This document shows positions 43,033 through 51,911 of a DNA stretch of 64,000 nucleotides, one piece after another; position 1 is the first letter of the stretch, and every line of letters starts with the position of its first letter. The DNA lies in contig NZ_LGKP01000022.1 in assembly GCF_001306135.1 (NCBI RefSeq), forward strand, positions 124,001 to 188,000, in the 5' to 3' direction. Made by a program: the position numbers and the translations under genes. The notes under the pieces were generated by a model. That model worked only from the letters and a program-made list of their open reading frames with translations. It was not told where the DNA came from and did no database searches. Source of the stretch: Herpetosiphon geysericola. GTDB taxonomy: Bacteria; Chloroflexota; Chloroflexia; Chloroflexales; Herpetosiphonaceae.

Positions 43033-44430
43033 CTAAGGCGTTAGGGTTGGCGAAATCGGCTCGGTCGGGCTAATTGGCTCGGTCGGGCTGATTGGCTCGG
43101 TTACCGTTGGCGTGCTGACTGGCGTTGCTGCTGGCTCACTTGGTTGGGTTGGTTCGCTTGGGTTGGTTGGGCTAGCTGGCTCGTTGGTTGGAATGCTAAT
43201 CGTGCTCAGCGTGACCTGAATAACGCTCAACGGTTTGGCGAGGGTTACGCCGCTTGGGAGATTAAGGCTTGGTTGAATACTATAGCTGCCAGCAGTTCGC
43301 CCAGCCAAATCAAGCACTAAGGCCAAATCGGTGAGATTTTGCAAATTTTGGGCATTGCCCCGCAGAGTTACCTCAAGTTGGCGTGGTTGGTAACTTAATT
43401 CTAAGCCAGCAGGCTGATTACGCGGCACTAACGGCAGCGTCAGCACAATTTCGGTGTTAATGGGCACAAAGCGCACAGTGGCAATTGTGCTATCTGCTGC
43501 TTGCGCATCACGCGGGGTAACCCCAATTGGGAAGCGCAATTTGATGGTTGCGGTGTAACTTTGGGTTGTATTCGGTAGGTTAAGCGGTTGGGTTTCAACA
43601 AATTCAACCTCAGTTAAACGCTGAGCGCTGCCAATTAATGTGACGAAAGCTGGTTCAAGCACCACATCGGCGCGATAGCCTGCTGGTGGCCCATTGAGGG
43701 TTGTGTAGATAATTGGCACCCGTTTGATGCCGCTGCTCGATAAAATGCGCACTTCAATATCTGCTAGCTCAGGGCTAACCGTCACGCCTTCAACATCGCG
43801 CCCAGCAATATCTACCGCCGTAATATTGCGCCGCGTGCGCAAATTGCTGGTTTGTGATGAAAGATCAAGCGTAATTTCGCCACCAACGACCTTATTCACT
43901 TGGCTAGCTGGCCCAGTAATTGTGACCTGCTTGATCATCTCGCCATTGACGCTGGCAATGGGCAAACTGGCCTCGTAGCTGGTTGGCGGCTGGCCTTCGG
44001 TAGTAATCGTTAGCGGCAGCGAGGCAGTAATAATTTGCTCGATTTGCACCAAGACTGTCGCAGGCTGAAAGCTTTGAAAATCGAGATCGGAGCGGCTAGG
44101 AATGCTGCGCGCTTGCACAGCAACTTCATGCGAGCCAGGCTCCAAGCCAGCAACATTAATAAATGGCTGTACATTTTGCTTGGTAATCCGGGTAATCGTA
44201 TCTTGCGGACCAGAAACATTCAAGTTGACCACAGCATCGGGCACAGGAATTGGCCTGCCTTCGCCATCGACCAAAGTTAAGGAACTGTTCAGGCCTTCGG
44301 CACGAATTGGCAAATTGGTAAATGGCGTAACTTGTTGCGGATTTTCGGTGAAACTGACGAAAACCCAGATGATGCTGGCCAACACTGCGGCCACGAAGGC
44401 GCGTAATGGGCTGCCTGCAAGCTTATTCAT
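43033..44430 (-). CDS. cdaR: YbbR-domain protein (CdaR-like regulator)
   Basis: 465 residues. One N-terminal membrane segment (AFVAAVLASIIWVFVSFTEN) and about four YbbR domains outside it, each with the strand pattern seen in PQDTITRITKQNVQPFINVA, ASQVNKVVGGEITLDLSSQ and AQRLTEVEFVETQPLNLP. The C-terminal tail is Pro/Thr/Glu-rich with repeated PISPTE units. CdaR proteins bind and tune the diadenylate cyclase CdaA. It is joined to cdaA by an ATGA overlap. Its stop lies 3 bases from the stop of the convergent regulator gene. Confidence 0.88.
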   Translation of the reverse strand: MNKLAGSPLRAFVAAVLASIIWVFVSFTENPQQVTPFTNLPIRAEGLNSSLTLVDGEGRPIPVPDAVVNLNVSGPQDTITRITKQNVQPFINVAGLEPGSHEVAVQARSIPSRSDLDFQSFQPATVLVQIEQIITASLPLTITTEGQPPTSYEASLPIASVNGEMIKQVTITGPASQVNKVVGGEITLDLSSQTSNLRTRRNITAVDIAGRDVEGVTVSPELADIEVRILSSSGIKRVPIIYTTLNGPPAGYRADVVLEPAFVTLIGSAQRLTEVEFVETQPLNLPNTTQSYTATIKLRFPIGVTPRDAQAADSTIATVRFVPINTEIVLTLPLVPRNQPAGLELSYQPRQLEVTLRGNAQNLQNLTDLALVLDLAGRTAGSYSIQPSLNLPSGVTLAKPLSVIQVTLSTISIPTNEPASPTNPSEPTQPSEPAATPVSTPTVTEPISPTEPISPTEPISPTLTP

Positions 44431-45236
44431 GCCTCTTCCTCCTCGCTTAGTTCGACGCGCAATAAGCCAGCTAGCAATTTCCGTAAGCGGCCTTCGGTTA
44501 AATGACGCACCATGCGGCCATCGTGGGTAATCGAAATACTGCCAGTCTCTTCTGAAACGATCACCGAAATTGCGTCGGATTGTTCGCTGATGCCCAAGGC
44601 GGCGCGGTGGCGCGTGCCATAGCGGGTGCTGCCAACCACGTTTTCGCTCAGCGGCAACACACAGTTGGCGGCCAAAATTCGGTTGCGCCGAAACAGCACC
44701 GCCATATCGTGGAGCGGCGCGTTGGGAAAGAAAATATTCACCAACAAGGGCACCGAAATGCGCGAATCGACTATCACGCCTCGGTCGGCATATTCTTGCA
44801 AGCCCGTGTCGCGCTCAATCACCATCAATGCGCCAATGCCTTGTTGAGATAATTGCTTGGCTGCGCGCGAAATCGTGTTGATCATCTCCTCTACTTCTGA
44901 GCGATTGGTGCTGCCAAAGCGATTAAACCATTCGCCAGTGCGGCCTAATGATTCTAAAGCGCGGCGTAATTCAGGTTGGAATAAAATTGGAATTGCCACA
45001 AAAAGGGCAGGGCTGAGGGCTTCGCGAATGATCCAGCGCAAGGTGGTGAGCGGTAAGGTCGAGCCTGCAAGCAGGGCAACCACCACCAAAATCCCAACCC
45101 CACGTAACAATTGTACCGCCCGTGTGCCTCGGATGACCCCGAGCAGCCAAAAAATCAAGGCAGCAACAAGCAGAATATCGAGTACAGCTAAGAAAGAAAC
45201 ACGTTCCCAAATCTGCTGGAAGCTTGGCACGATCAT
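44427..45236 (-). CDS. cdaA: Diadenylate cyclase CdaA (c-di-AMP synthase) with altered DGA motif
   Basis: 269 residues. Three N-terminal membrane helices (LDILLVAALIFWLLGV; GILVVVALLAGSTLPL; LFVAIPILF), then the DAC domain: IGALMVIERDTGL, the ligand motif reading PLHDMAVLF where most family members have HDGA, and GTRHRAALGISEQSDAISVI with the intact RHR motif, then VSEETGSISI. It makes c-di-AMP from two ATP. The Gly to Met change is next to the catalytic Asp and might lower or alter activity. The start is ATG 45236; GTG 45230 (V3) has better ribosome-site spacing and is an alternative. Confidence 0.92.
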   Translation of the reverse strand: MIVPSFQQIWERVSFLAVLDILLVAALIFWLLGVIRGTRAVQLLRGVGILVVVALLAGSTLPLTTLRWIIREALSPALFVAIPILFQPELRRALESLGRTGEWFNRFGSTNRSEVEEMINTISRAAKQLSQQGIGALMVIERDTGLQEYADRGVIVDSRISVPLLVNIFFPNAPLHDMAVLFRRNRILAANCVLPLSENVVGSTRYGTRHRAALGISEQSDAISVIVSEETGSISITHDGRMVRHLTEGRLRKLLAGLLRVELSEEEEA

Positions 45237-45484
45237 ACCCTCGAAACTGCCAGCCTCCCACTCGTGCTGGACATCGCGCCTGTACCTTACACCGATCAGG
45301 CTATCTATGCAAGTTTTAATCTTCGCGGCTCATACCACCAACAAGCCGCTTAGCCAAGGCCCTAGCTGGCTCGCTGCTTGACGAAATAGCGCGAGATTCG
45401 GTAGTATAGACCATCTTCTTTCCCCCCATTTTGGCGATGATGCCGCAAGCCCTTCAACGATGAAGCGACTGTAAGGAGCACACT

Positions 45485-46927
45485 ATGCCCGATGTCGCCC
45501 CTTTTCGTCAGTATCAGCTCGAAACTGCTTACGATGAGTTGTTGCTTAACCCAAACACGCCGCGCCCACACTATCGTTTGCTTGCGGAACGGTTGCGCGA
45601 GTTGCCGCCCGATGAGTTGGCGCGGCGCCAGCAAGCAGCCGATTTGGCGTTTCTCAATCAAGGGATTACCTTTACGGTTTATGGCCGCGATGAAGGCACC
45701 GAGCGGATTTTTCCCTACGATCTGCTGCCACGCATCCTGACAGCCAAAGAATGGGATACGATTGAGCGTGGTTTGGCGCAACGAGTAACCGCATTAAATT
45801 TGTTTTTGCGCGATATTTACCACGAAGAAACTATTTTAAAGGCTGGGATTGTGCCGCGCGAATTGGTCTATAGCTGTCGCCATTTTTCACGCCAAATGCG
45901 CGGTGTGAGCGTGCCACGCGATCGCTATATCTCCATCGTTGGCACCGATTTGATTCGTTTGCCGAGCGGCCAATTTGCGGTGCTTGAAGATAATTTGCGG
46001 GTTCCCAGCGGGGTTTCATATATGCTGGCCAATCGTTTGGTGATGAAACGGGTCTTTCCGCAGTTGTTTGCCAGCTACGGCGTGCGGTCGATCGATCATT
46101 ATGGCCAAGCGTTGTTAGCAACCTTGCGTTCGTTGGCGCCCCAAGGCCGTAGCGATCCAACGATTGTGTTGCTAACGCCGGGGGTTTTTAATTCGGCCTA
46201 TTACGAACACACCTTTTTGGCTCGCCAAATGGGCGTTGAATTGGTTGAAGGCCGCGATTTGATCGTCCACGACAACGTGGTGTACATGCGCACCACTGCT
46301 GGCTTGCGGCGGGTTGATGTGATTTATCGGCGGGTCGATGATGAATTTATCGATCCCTTGGCTTTTCGCCATGATTCGATGTTGGGCGTTGCTGGCTTGC
46401 TGAATGCCTATCGGGCTGGCAATGTGGCTTTGGCCAATGCCTTGGGCACAGGTGTGGCCGATGATAAGGCGATTTATGCCTATGTGCCAGCGATGATCAA
46501 ATTTTATCTTGATCAAGACCCGATTTTGCCCAATGTGGAAACCTTTTTGCTCAGCGACGATCGCCAACGTCAGCATGTGTTGCATAATTTAGATTCATTG
46601 GTGGTCAAGGCGGTCGGCGAATCTGGCGGCTACGATATGTTGATCGGGCCGCATAGCACGCTGGAACAACGTGCCCAGTTTCGCGACCGTATTATTGCCA
46701 ATCCCCGCAACTATATTGCCCAGCCAACCCTTGCGCTTTCTAAAGCACCATGTTTTATCGATGGCCAACTCGAAGCGCGCCATGTTGATTTGCGGCCCTA
46801 CATTTTATTTGGCGACCAAATTAGCATCGTGCCCGGTGGCTTGACTAGGGTGGCCTTGCGGCGCGGCTCGCTGGTCGTCAATTCATCGCAAGGCGGCGGC
46901 AGCAAAGATACGTGGGTGCTTTATTAA
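45485..46927 (+). CDS. Circularly permuted ATP-grasp protein (type 2)
   Basis: 480 residues. Strong family motifs: [90 protein letters not shown], and the C-terminal [20 protein letters not shown]. Known as DUF404/DUF407. These proteins are predicted peptide or amide ligases and almost always occur with alpha-E and transglutaminase proteins, as here. AAGGAG lies before ATG 45485. A repeat-filled gap of 262 bases separates it from the alpha-E gene. Confidence 0.92.
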   Translation: MPDVAPFRQYQLETAYDELLLNPNTPRPHYRLLAERLRELPPDELARRQQAADLAFLNQGITFTVYGRDEGTERIFPYDLLPRILTAKEWDTIERGLAQRVTALNLFLRDIYHEETILKAGIVPRELVYSCRHFSRQMRGVSVPRDRYISIVGTDLIRLPSGQFAVLEDNLRVPSGVSYMLANRLVMKRVFPQLFASYGVRSIDHYGQALLATLRSLAPQGRSDPTIVLLTPGVFNSAYYEHTFLARQMGVELVEGRDLIVHDNVVYMRTTAGLRRVDVIYRRVDDEFIDPLAFRHDSMLGVAGLLNAYRAGNVALANALGTGVADDKAIYAYVPAMIKFYLDQDPILPNVETFLLSDDRQRQHVLHNLDSLVVKAVGESGGYDMLIGPHSTLEQRAQFRDRIIANPRNYIAQPTLALSKAPCFIDGQLEARHVDLRPYILFGDQISIVPGGLTRVALRRGSLVVNSSQGGGSKDTWVLY

Positions 46928-47189
46928 AGGATGAAGGATGAGGGATGAAGACAGAAGTCAAAAATAGCCAAATCTTCCTTCGCGATCTTCGCGTTCTTCG
47001 CGGTTTCGTTCTTCGTGGTCTTTGTGCGCTTCGTGGATCAAAACGTTAACGCAGCGACGCAGAGAAGCGAAGGATGAAGACAGAAGTCAAAAGTCAAAAG
47101 TCAAAAAATAGCCAAATCTCCCTTCGCGATCTTCGCGATCTTCGCGGTTTCGTTCTTCGTGGATCATCATTAAAAATTGGGGGTTGCTC
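46928..47189. repeat. Intergenic block of simple-word repeats
   Basis: No real gene. It contains two copies of a 9-bp-period stretch (CTTCGCGATCTTCGCG type) at about 46977-47036 and 47121-47166, GGATGAAGGATGAGGGATGA words (46928-46947), AAGTCAAAAGTCAAAAGTC words (about 47085-47106) and a TTAACGCAGCGACGCAGAGA copy (about 47045). Words match those at 18309, 24361 and 58925. It interrupts an otherwise tight operon. Confidence 0.8.
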
Positions 47190-48134
47190 ATGTTATCGCG
47201 CGTTGCTGATAGCCTGTATTGGATTGGCCGCTACCTTGAGCGAACAGAGCATACTGCTCGCTTGCTTGACGTGAATTTGGCTTTGATGCTCGACCAAACT
47301 CCAGCCGCAGCCGAACGCCGCTGGGAGCGTATGCAAACCTATCTTGCATGGCAATACGATGGAATTCCCCAAACTTACGCCTTGGTACAAGCCTTAACCT
47401 TTGATGTCAATAACCCTGGCTCGTTGGTTAGTTGCATTGGCGCTGCCCGCGAAAATGCCCGCCAAGTGCGCGAACAAATTAGCTCGGAAATGTGGGAGCA
47501 ACTTAATCGGCTCTATTTACAAGTCAAGCGTGCCACGATGGAGCAATTGTGGCACGAGCCGCACGAATTTCTCCACAATGGGTTAAAAGAGGGCATTCAT
47601 CTTTTTCAAGGGATTACGAATGCAACCTTGAGCCATGGCGAATGTTGGCATTGGCTGCGTTTAGGCCAGTTTATTGAGCGAGCCAATGCCACAGCGATTT
47701 TGCTCGATGTGCATTTTGCCGAGCCAAGTGGCGCTGCCGATGCTCAAGCCAATTATTTGGATTGGGTTGGCCTATTAAAGTCCTGTACAGCCTTCGAGGC
47801 CTATTGTAATGTATACACTGCTGATATTCGGCCAGAACGAATTGCTGAATTTTTGTTGTTGAACGCTGAATCGCCGCGCTCGGTGCGTTTTGCCGCCGAT
47901 CAGATTGCGATTTCGATTCAAGCGATTGCTGCCAATACGCTTGGGCGGCGCGGTGATCGGGTCAAACGCTTAGCGGGGCGCTTACAAGCTAGCCTTGATT
48001 ATGGCCAAGTCGATGAGATTATGGCCGATGGCCTGAGCGGCTATTTGGCCAGTATTCAACAACAATGCCAACAAATTCATACCAACGTCTATCAGACCTT
48101 TATTAGTTATCCGGTTGAGACAGCATTGGTATAA
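47190..48134 (+). CDS. Alpha-E domain protein
   Basis: 314 residues, all helical. It opens with the family's hallmark MLSRVADSLYWIGRYLERTE and continues with ARENARQVREQISSEMWEQL, GECWHWLRLGQFIERANATA and SPRSVRFAADQI. The alpha-E family is a fixed partner of the circularly permuted ATP-grasp protein and a transglutaminase in many bacteria; its biochemical role is not established. ATG 47190 has GGGG upstream; a TTG at 47184 is less likely. Eight bases separate it from the next gene. Confidence 0.92.
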   Translation: MLSRVADSLYWIGRYLERTEHTARLLDVNLALMLDQTPAAAERRWERMQTYLAWQYDGIPQTYALVQALTFDVNNPGSLVSCIGAARENARQVREQISSEMWEQLNRLYLQVKRATMEQLWHEPHEFLHNGLKEGIHLFQGITNATLSHGECWHWLRLGQFIERANATAILLDVHFAEPSGAADAQANYLDWVGLLKSCTAFEAYCNVYTADIRPERIAEFLLLNAESPRSVRFAADQIAISIQAIAANTLGRRGDRVKRLAGRLQASLDYGQVDEIMADGLSGYLASIQQQCQQIHTNVYQTFISYPVETALV

Positions 48135-48142
48135 GGATGATC

Positions 48143-49063
48143 ATGACAGCAGCACAACAGCGCATGCTCGCGGCACTCAAAGGGTTGTCGGTTGGTGAAG
48201 CCTATGGTCAACAGCTTTGGCAACAGGTGCAAACTGGGCTTGCAGTCGCCGAGCAACCAAGCCTTTTGCCAGCACCATGGCTGTGGACAGACGCAACCCT
48301 CATGGCTTGTTCATTGGTTGATCACTTGTGGCATTATGGCACGGTGCATAGCGCGGCCTTGGCTGCCGATTTTGCCCTGCGCTACACGCCAATCCGCGAT
48401 TATGGCACCGCCATGCATACTCTCTTGGCCAAACCGCGTGATGGGGCGGCGGTGATGAGCGATGCCCAAAATTTGTTTGATGGCCAAGGCTCGTTTGGGG
48501 TTGGCGCGGCCATGCGGGCGGCTCCGTTGGGCCTATTTTTTGCTGAAGCGCCGCTGAGCCAAGTTGCCCAACAAGCTCAACTCTCGGCGCTCACCACCCA
48601 CACCAATCCAGAGGCGGTGGCGGGTGCGGTGGCGGTGGCAGTGGCCGGAGCAATTCTCTGGCGCGAGCGTGATCAGCCGTTACGCCAGCCATCGGCAATC
48701 TTGAATGAAATTGTGCAATATCTACCAAGCAGCAGCCTTGAGCATCGCCTAGCCTTAGCCGCCGCCATGAACGATCGCCAAATGTGGCATCATATTGCCT
48801 TGCGATTGAGCAATGGCTACCAGCATAGTGCTCAAGCCATTGTGCCATGGTGTTTGTGGTGCGCTGTGCATTATCGGGATGATTATGCGGCGGCGATTGA
48901 GCAAGTCTGTGCTGCCGGCGGCAACGTTACCTCAATGGCGGCGATTGTTGGTGGGCTGTTGGCAGGAACTTTAGGCCGCGATTGTATTCCGCCGCCTTGG
49001 CTGCGCGCCCGCGAACCCTTGCCCCACTGGTTTTTGGCCAGCCTTGGAATTGAAACCGATTGA
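48143..49063 (+). CDS. ADP-ribosylglycohydrolase-like protein, catalytic residues lost
   Basis: 306 residues with the ARH/DraG fold: LKGLSVGEAYGQQLWQQV, WLWTDATLMACSLV, IRDYGTAMHTLL, FDGQGSFGVGAAMRAAPLGL, TNPEAVAGAVAVAVAGAIL, and GGNVTSMAAIVGGLLAG. In active members the two metal-binding motifs read WTDDT and GGDTDT; here they read WTDAT and GGNVTS, so at least three acidic ligands are missing. It is probably a pseudoenzyme that binds rather than cleaves. It sits between alpha-E and transglutaminase, an unusual place. ATG 48143 follows AAGG at good spacing; ATG 48137 abuts it. Confidence 0.82.
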   Translation: MTAAQQRMLAALKGLSVGEAYGQQLWQQVQTGLAVAEQPSLLPAPWLWTDATLMACSLVDHLWHYGTVHSAALAADFALRYTPIRDYGTAMHTLLAKPRDGAAVMSDAQNLFDGQGSFGVGAAMRAAPLGLFFAEAPLSQVAQQAQLSALTTHTNPEAVAGAVAVAVAGAILWRERDQPLRQPSAILNEIVQYLPSSSLEHRLALAAAMNDRQMWHHIALRLSNGYQHSAQAIVPWCLWCAVHYRDDYAAAIEQVCAAGGNVTSMAAIVGGLLAGTLGRDCIPPPWLRAREPLPHWFLASLGIETD

Positions 49064-49086
49064 TTGTTTGAGTTTTGGCAGGTGCT

Positions 49087-50043
49087 ATGTACTACACCAT
49101 TCGCCACGTTACCCGCTTTCGCTATAGCAACCCAATTAGCGAAAGTATGATGGAAGTTCGCAAACAGCCCCGTACCGAGGGCGAGCAACGCTGCCTTTCG
49201 TTTGACATAACCACCAAGCCCAAATCGAAAGTCTTGGTTTATCTCGATTCGCAGGGCAATACGGTGCACCATTTTGATCTACCTCGTGCCCACACCCAGC
49301 TGGAAATTGTGACCCAAGCCTATGTGGAAAATCGTGTTCAAGCGCCAGCAGCCGATCTTACGCTCGATCTCAGCACATGGCAAATCCTCGAAGATCATGC
49401 CTTGAATGGCTACGATTGGGATTATCTCAACCCAAGCCAATTTGTGGCTTCAACCGATTTGCTCCAAACTTTCGCCGCCGAAATTGGCCTCAATAAACAG
49501 AGCGATCCGCTTTCCTTGGCCCGACTGATTACCCAATCAATCTACGATAAATTTGAGTATGTTCCACAGAGCACACGTGCTGATTCGCCGATCGACGAAG
49601 CTTTAGCGACGCGACGCGGAGTTTGCCAAGATTACACCCATATTATGCTCAGCCTCTTGCGCTCGTTGCAGATTCCGGCGCGCTACGTGAGCGGCTATCT
49701 GTTTCATCGAACCGATGATAGTGTGCGTTCTGCTGCTGATGCTTCGCATGCGTGGGTCGAGGCCTGGTTGCCCAGCCTTGGCTGGATCGGCTTCGACCCA
49801 ACCAACAATGTCGTGGTCGGCGATCGCCATCTGCGAGTAGCAATTGGCCGCGATTACGCCGATGTACCGCCGACGCATGGCATTTTCAAGGGCGAAACCC
49901 AAAGCACGCTCGAAGTCGCGGTGCAAGTGCGCTTGGCCGACGAACCATTGCACGCCGACGAGCCGTCGCAGCTCGCAGGTTGGTCGCAGGTTGAGGGTGG
50001 CGATGTGGCGGCGGCAATTCAACAAATGCAGCAACAACAATAG
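49087..50043 (+). CDS. Transglutaminase-like cysteine protease-fold protein
   Basis: 318 residues. N-terminal beta domain (YYTIRHVTRFRYSNPISESM, the bact_transglu_N pattern), then the catalytic domain with RRGVCQDYTHIMLSLLRSLQ (Cys), IPARYVSGYL, ASHAWVEAWLPSLGWIGFDP (His) and DPTNNVVV (Asp). The Cys-His-Asp triad is complete. It either forms or cuts amide bonds in the product of the ATP-grasp partner. ATG 49087; the terminator at 50053 follows directly. Confidence 0.93.
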   Translation: MYYTIRHVTRFRYSNPISESMMEVRKQPRTEGEQRCLSFDITTKPKSKVLVYLDSQGNTVHHFDLPRAHTQLEIVTQAYVENRVQAPAADLTLDLSTWQILEDHALNGYDWDYLNPSQFVASTDLLQTFAAEIGLNKQSDPLSLARLITQSIYDKFEYVPQSTRADSPIDEALATRRGVCQDYTHIMLSLLRSLQIPARYVSGYLFHRTDDSVRSAADASHAWVEAWLPSLGWIGFDPTNNVVVGDRHLRVAIGRDYADVPPTHGIFKGETQSTLEVAVQVRLADEPLHADEPSQLAGWSQVEGGDVAAAIQQMQQQQ

Positions 50044-50052
50044 GTTTTATTC

Positions 50053-50085
50053 AAAAAAGCATGGGTGGTTTTCGCCCATGCTTTT
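50053..50085. terminator. Bidirectional terminator
   Basis: Perfect 11-bp stem AAAAGCATGGG (50055-50065) / CCCATGCTTTT (50075-50085). T-runs are formed on both strands by the stem ends. It separates the transglutaminase and NYN genes, which converge. Confidence 0.9.
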
Positions 50086-50088
50086 GCT

Positions 50089-50718
50089 TTAAGTTGGCAG
50101 TTTGTAGGTAATTTTCGTATCGTCGACCTGAATAATTCCACGAGTTTTTAGCTGGTTGATGAGTGATGCTAGTTCTTGCTCGGATAGTTTTTTGGCAAAA
50201 ATTGCATTGATCGTGTTACTCAGGGTTTTAATCGTTCGAGGCTTGTTACTTTTATTAGCTTGAAGATATTTACTGACGATCTCAATCTTTTTTGGTGGGG
50301 TTGGAGTTGGGGATGCCTGTTGTTTCGATGCTGTTGTTGCTTGAGCTACTTTTATGGGAGGAATCTCGCTAACATCTTGAACCCGCTTGGCCATAATCTT
50401 TTTCGTTTTGAGGTGCTGAATCAAGGGATCGAAGCCGGTATCTTTGGAAACAATATGAAAATAGGCATTTGGTTCTTGGGCGGCTAATTGCCCAATATAA
50501 AAGGCAATATGAAAATCGAGCGCATTGCTGCCATTGCCCGATATTTTGATGTAGCAGGCGCGTTCGCCGAGCTGCTGCAGGGCAACTGCAATCTCAATTG
50601 GCACTTTTGTCTGATTTGCGCCAACGAAGATCAGTAGTTTAATTTGTTTGTGATTAAGCAATTCGATTGTGGCTGGTTGCACATTTTCGTAGTCGATCAG
50701 CACAAAATTGGTTCTCAA
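50089..50718 (-). CDS. NYN (PIN-like) ribonuclease with C-terminal helical domain
   Basis: 209 residues. The NYN/PIN-like domain shows the acidic residues of a metal-dependent RNase: FVLIDYENVQ (N-terminal D and N), GSNALDFHIAFYIGQ (D), FHIVSKDTGFDPLI (D-x-x-x-D). A Pro/Thr/Lys linker (SPTPTPPKK) leads to a winged-helix-like tail (IEIVSKYLQANKSNKPRTI, then LINQLKTRGIIQVDDTKITY). Such proteins act on RNA, and some belong to toxin or defence loci. It stands next to the MoxR cluster but on the opposite strand. Confidence 0.82.
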   Translation of the reverse strand: MRTNFVLIDYENVQPATIELLNHKQIKLLIFVGANQTKVPIEIAVALQQLGERACYIKISGNGSNALDFHIAFYIGQLAAQEPNAYFHIVSKDTGFDPLIQHLKTKKIMAKRVQDVSEIPPIKVAQATTASKQQASPTPTPPKKIEIVSKYLQANKSNKPRTIKTLSNTINAIFAKKLSEQELASLINQLKTRGIIQVDDTKITYKLPT

Positions 50719-50802
50719 ATATGCCCCCTTAGATGATCAGCAACGCTCCACACCACCCTTATTTAAACTAGCTGCATCCTCATGATAATCGATTTGGAGC
50801 AC

Positions 50803-51729
50803 TTAACCAAGCGGTTTGCTTAATTGCTCGTTCAATGCCCAGGCTGGCAAGGGTTCTCTGGCTGCACGCCACGCGCTAGGGAGGCCCTCAAGGCCCACAT
50901 AACAGGCCACGATTCCCCCAACGATCGCGCAAGTTGTATCACAATCGCCTAAGCCTTCCAACGTCAGCCAAATTGCTTGCTCAAAATCGGTTAAGTGTTG
51001 GGCAGCACACCACAAAGCAAATGGCACCGTATCTTGGGCCGAAATCTTGCTGCCATTGCCCAAATGTGCCGCAACTGTAGCAATTGGGGTGGTCGAATCA
51101 AGCTCAATCGCCATGGCTAAGCCCTTGGCTACTTGGCTTGCTGGCACCCATGGCTGAATTAATTGTAAAAACGTGCTTGGGCTTGGCACTGTGGTTTGGT
51201 GGGCTTGCCATGCCAACGCTGCTGCAATCGCCACCGCAATCGCCCCAGCAATTGCTTCAGGATGAGCATGGGTAATTTCGGCAGAAGCTGCTGCTTGCTG
51301 GGCAACGCTTGGCAGATCAGCAGCCCAAAACGCGCCAATTGGTGCAACCCGCATGGCCCCGCCATTGCCAAATTAGCCTTGGCCTTGATGCAAACTTGGC
51401 GCTTCCTCGCGCCAACTTTTTCCGCGCTGAATGCGGCCTAAAATTGCTCTGGTAGCTGGGCCATAGCCGCGCGAACGCTCGTAGTGCAGGGCAAAACTTT
51501 GGGCCAATACATCTTGATCGATGGTTGCGGTTTGGCGCAGCACCGAAAAAACCGAAGCTGCCATTTGAGTGTCATCAGTCCAATGCCATGGGCCTTGGGG
51601 AACTTGGCGCAAACGCACGCGCGCAGGCACTGTCGAATGGGCAAATTCAAAAAAACCGCCCAATGCATCGCCTATCGCCAAGCCTTCGAGGGCAATTTGG
51701 GCACGATCTAGGGCGCTATCAGGGTTCAT
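50803..51729 (-). pseudogene. ADP-ribosylglycohydrolase with an in-frame stop
   Basis: The frame from ATG 51729 runs to TAA at 51375-51373 and then continues in the same frame to 50803. Together the parts give one ARH protein: LEGLAIGDALGGFFEFAHS, WTDDTQMAASVF, the interrupted GQG-stop-FGNGGAMRVAPIGAF, THAHPEAIAGAIAVAIAAAL, and GDCDTTCAIVGGIVACY. The stop replaces the Ser of GQGSFGNGAAMR, which the paralogue at 48143 keeps; a single TCA-to-TAA change explains it. Both metal motifs (WTDDT; GDCDT) are intact, unlike in the paralogue. So the copy with good active-site residues is the one broken. Readthrough or an assembly error are alternatives. Confidence 0.85.
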
Positions 51730-51810
51730 TCAATTAACCTCAACTTCGATAATTCGGTTTATTTTAAAGCAGGTACAGCAAGTAAACGCACACGTTTAGG
51801 CTGTTTTGGC

Positions 51811-51829
51811 TGTGACTGCGAATGTCACA
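51811..51829. promoter_or_regulatory. Palindrome upstream of the MoxR cluster, possible operator
   Basis: TGTGAC (51811-51816) and GTCACA (51824-51829) form a perfect 6-bp inverted repeat with a seven-base centre. A possible -10 (TATGCT) lies at 51839-51844, so the palindrome would cover the -35 region. It recalls CRP/FNR-type half sites, but the spacing is three bases too long for a normal CRP site. Confidence 0.4.
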
Positions 51830-51911
51830 CGCGCTTGGTATGCTAGGCTTGCGCTTGAAGTAAGAGTTGATCCAGTATTAAGCGAGTGTTTCAGAGCGCA
51901 AAGGAGGCTTG

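Noticed and set aside
51811-51829. CRP-binding site
   Set aside because: Half sites fit but the central spacing is nine bases between TGTGA and TCACA instead of six; reported only as an unassigned palindrome.
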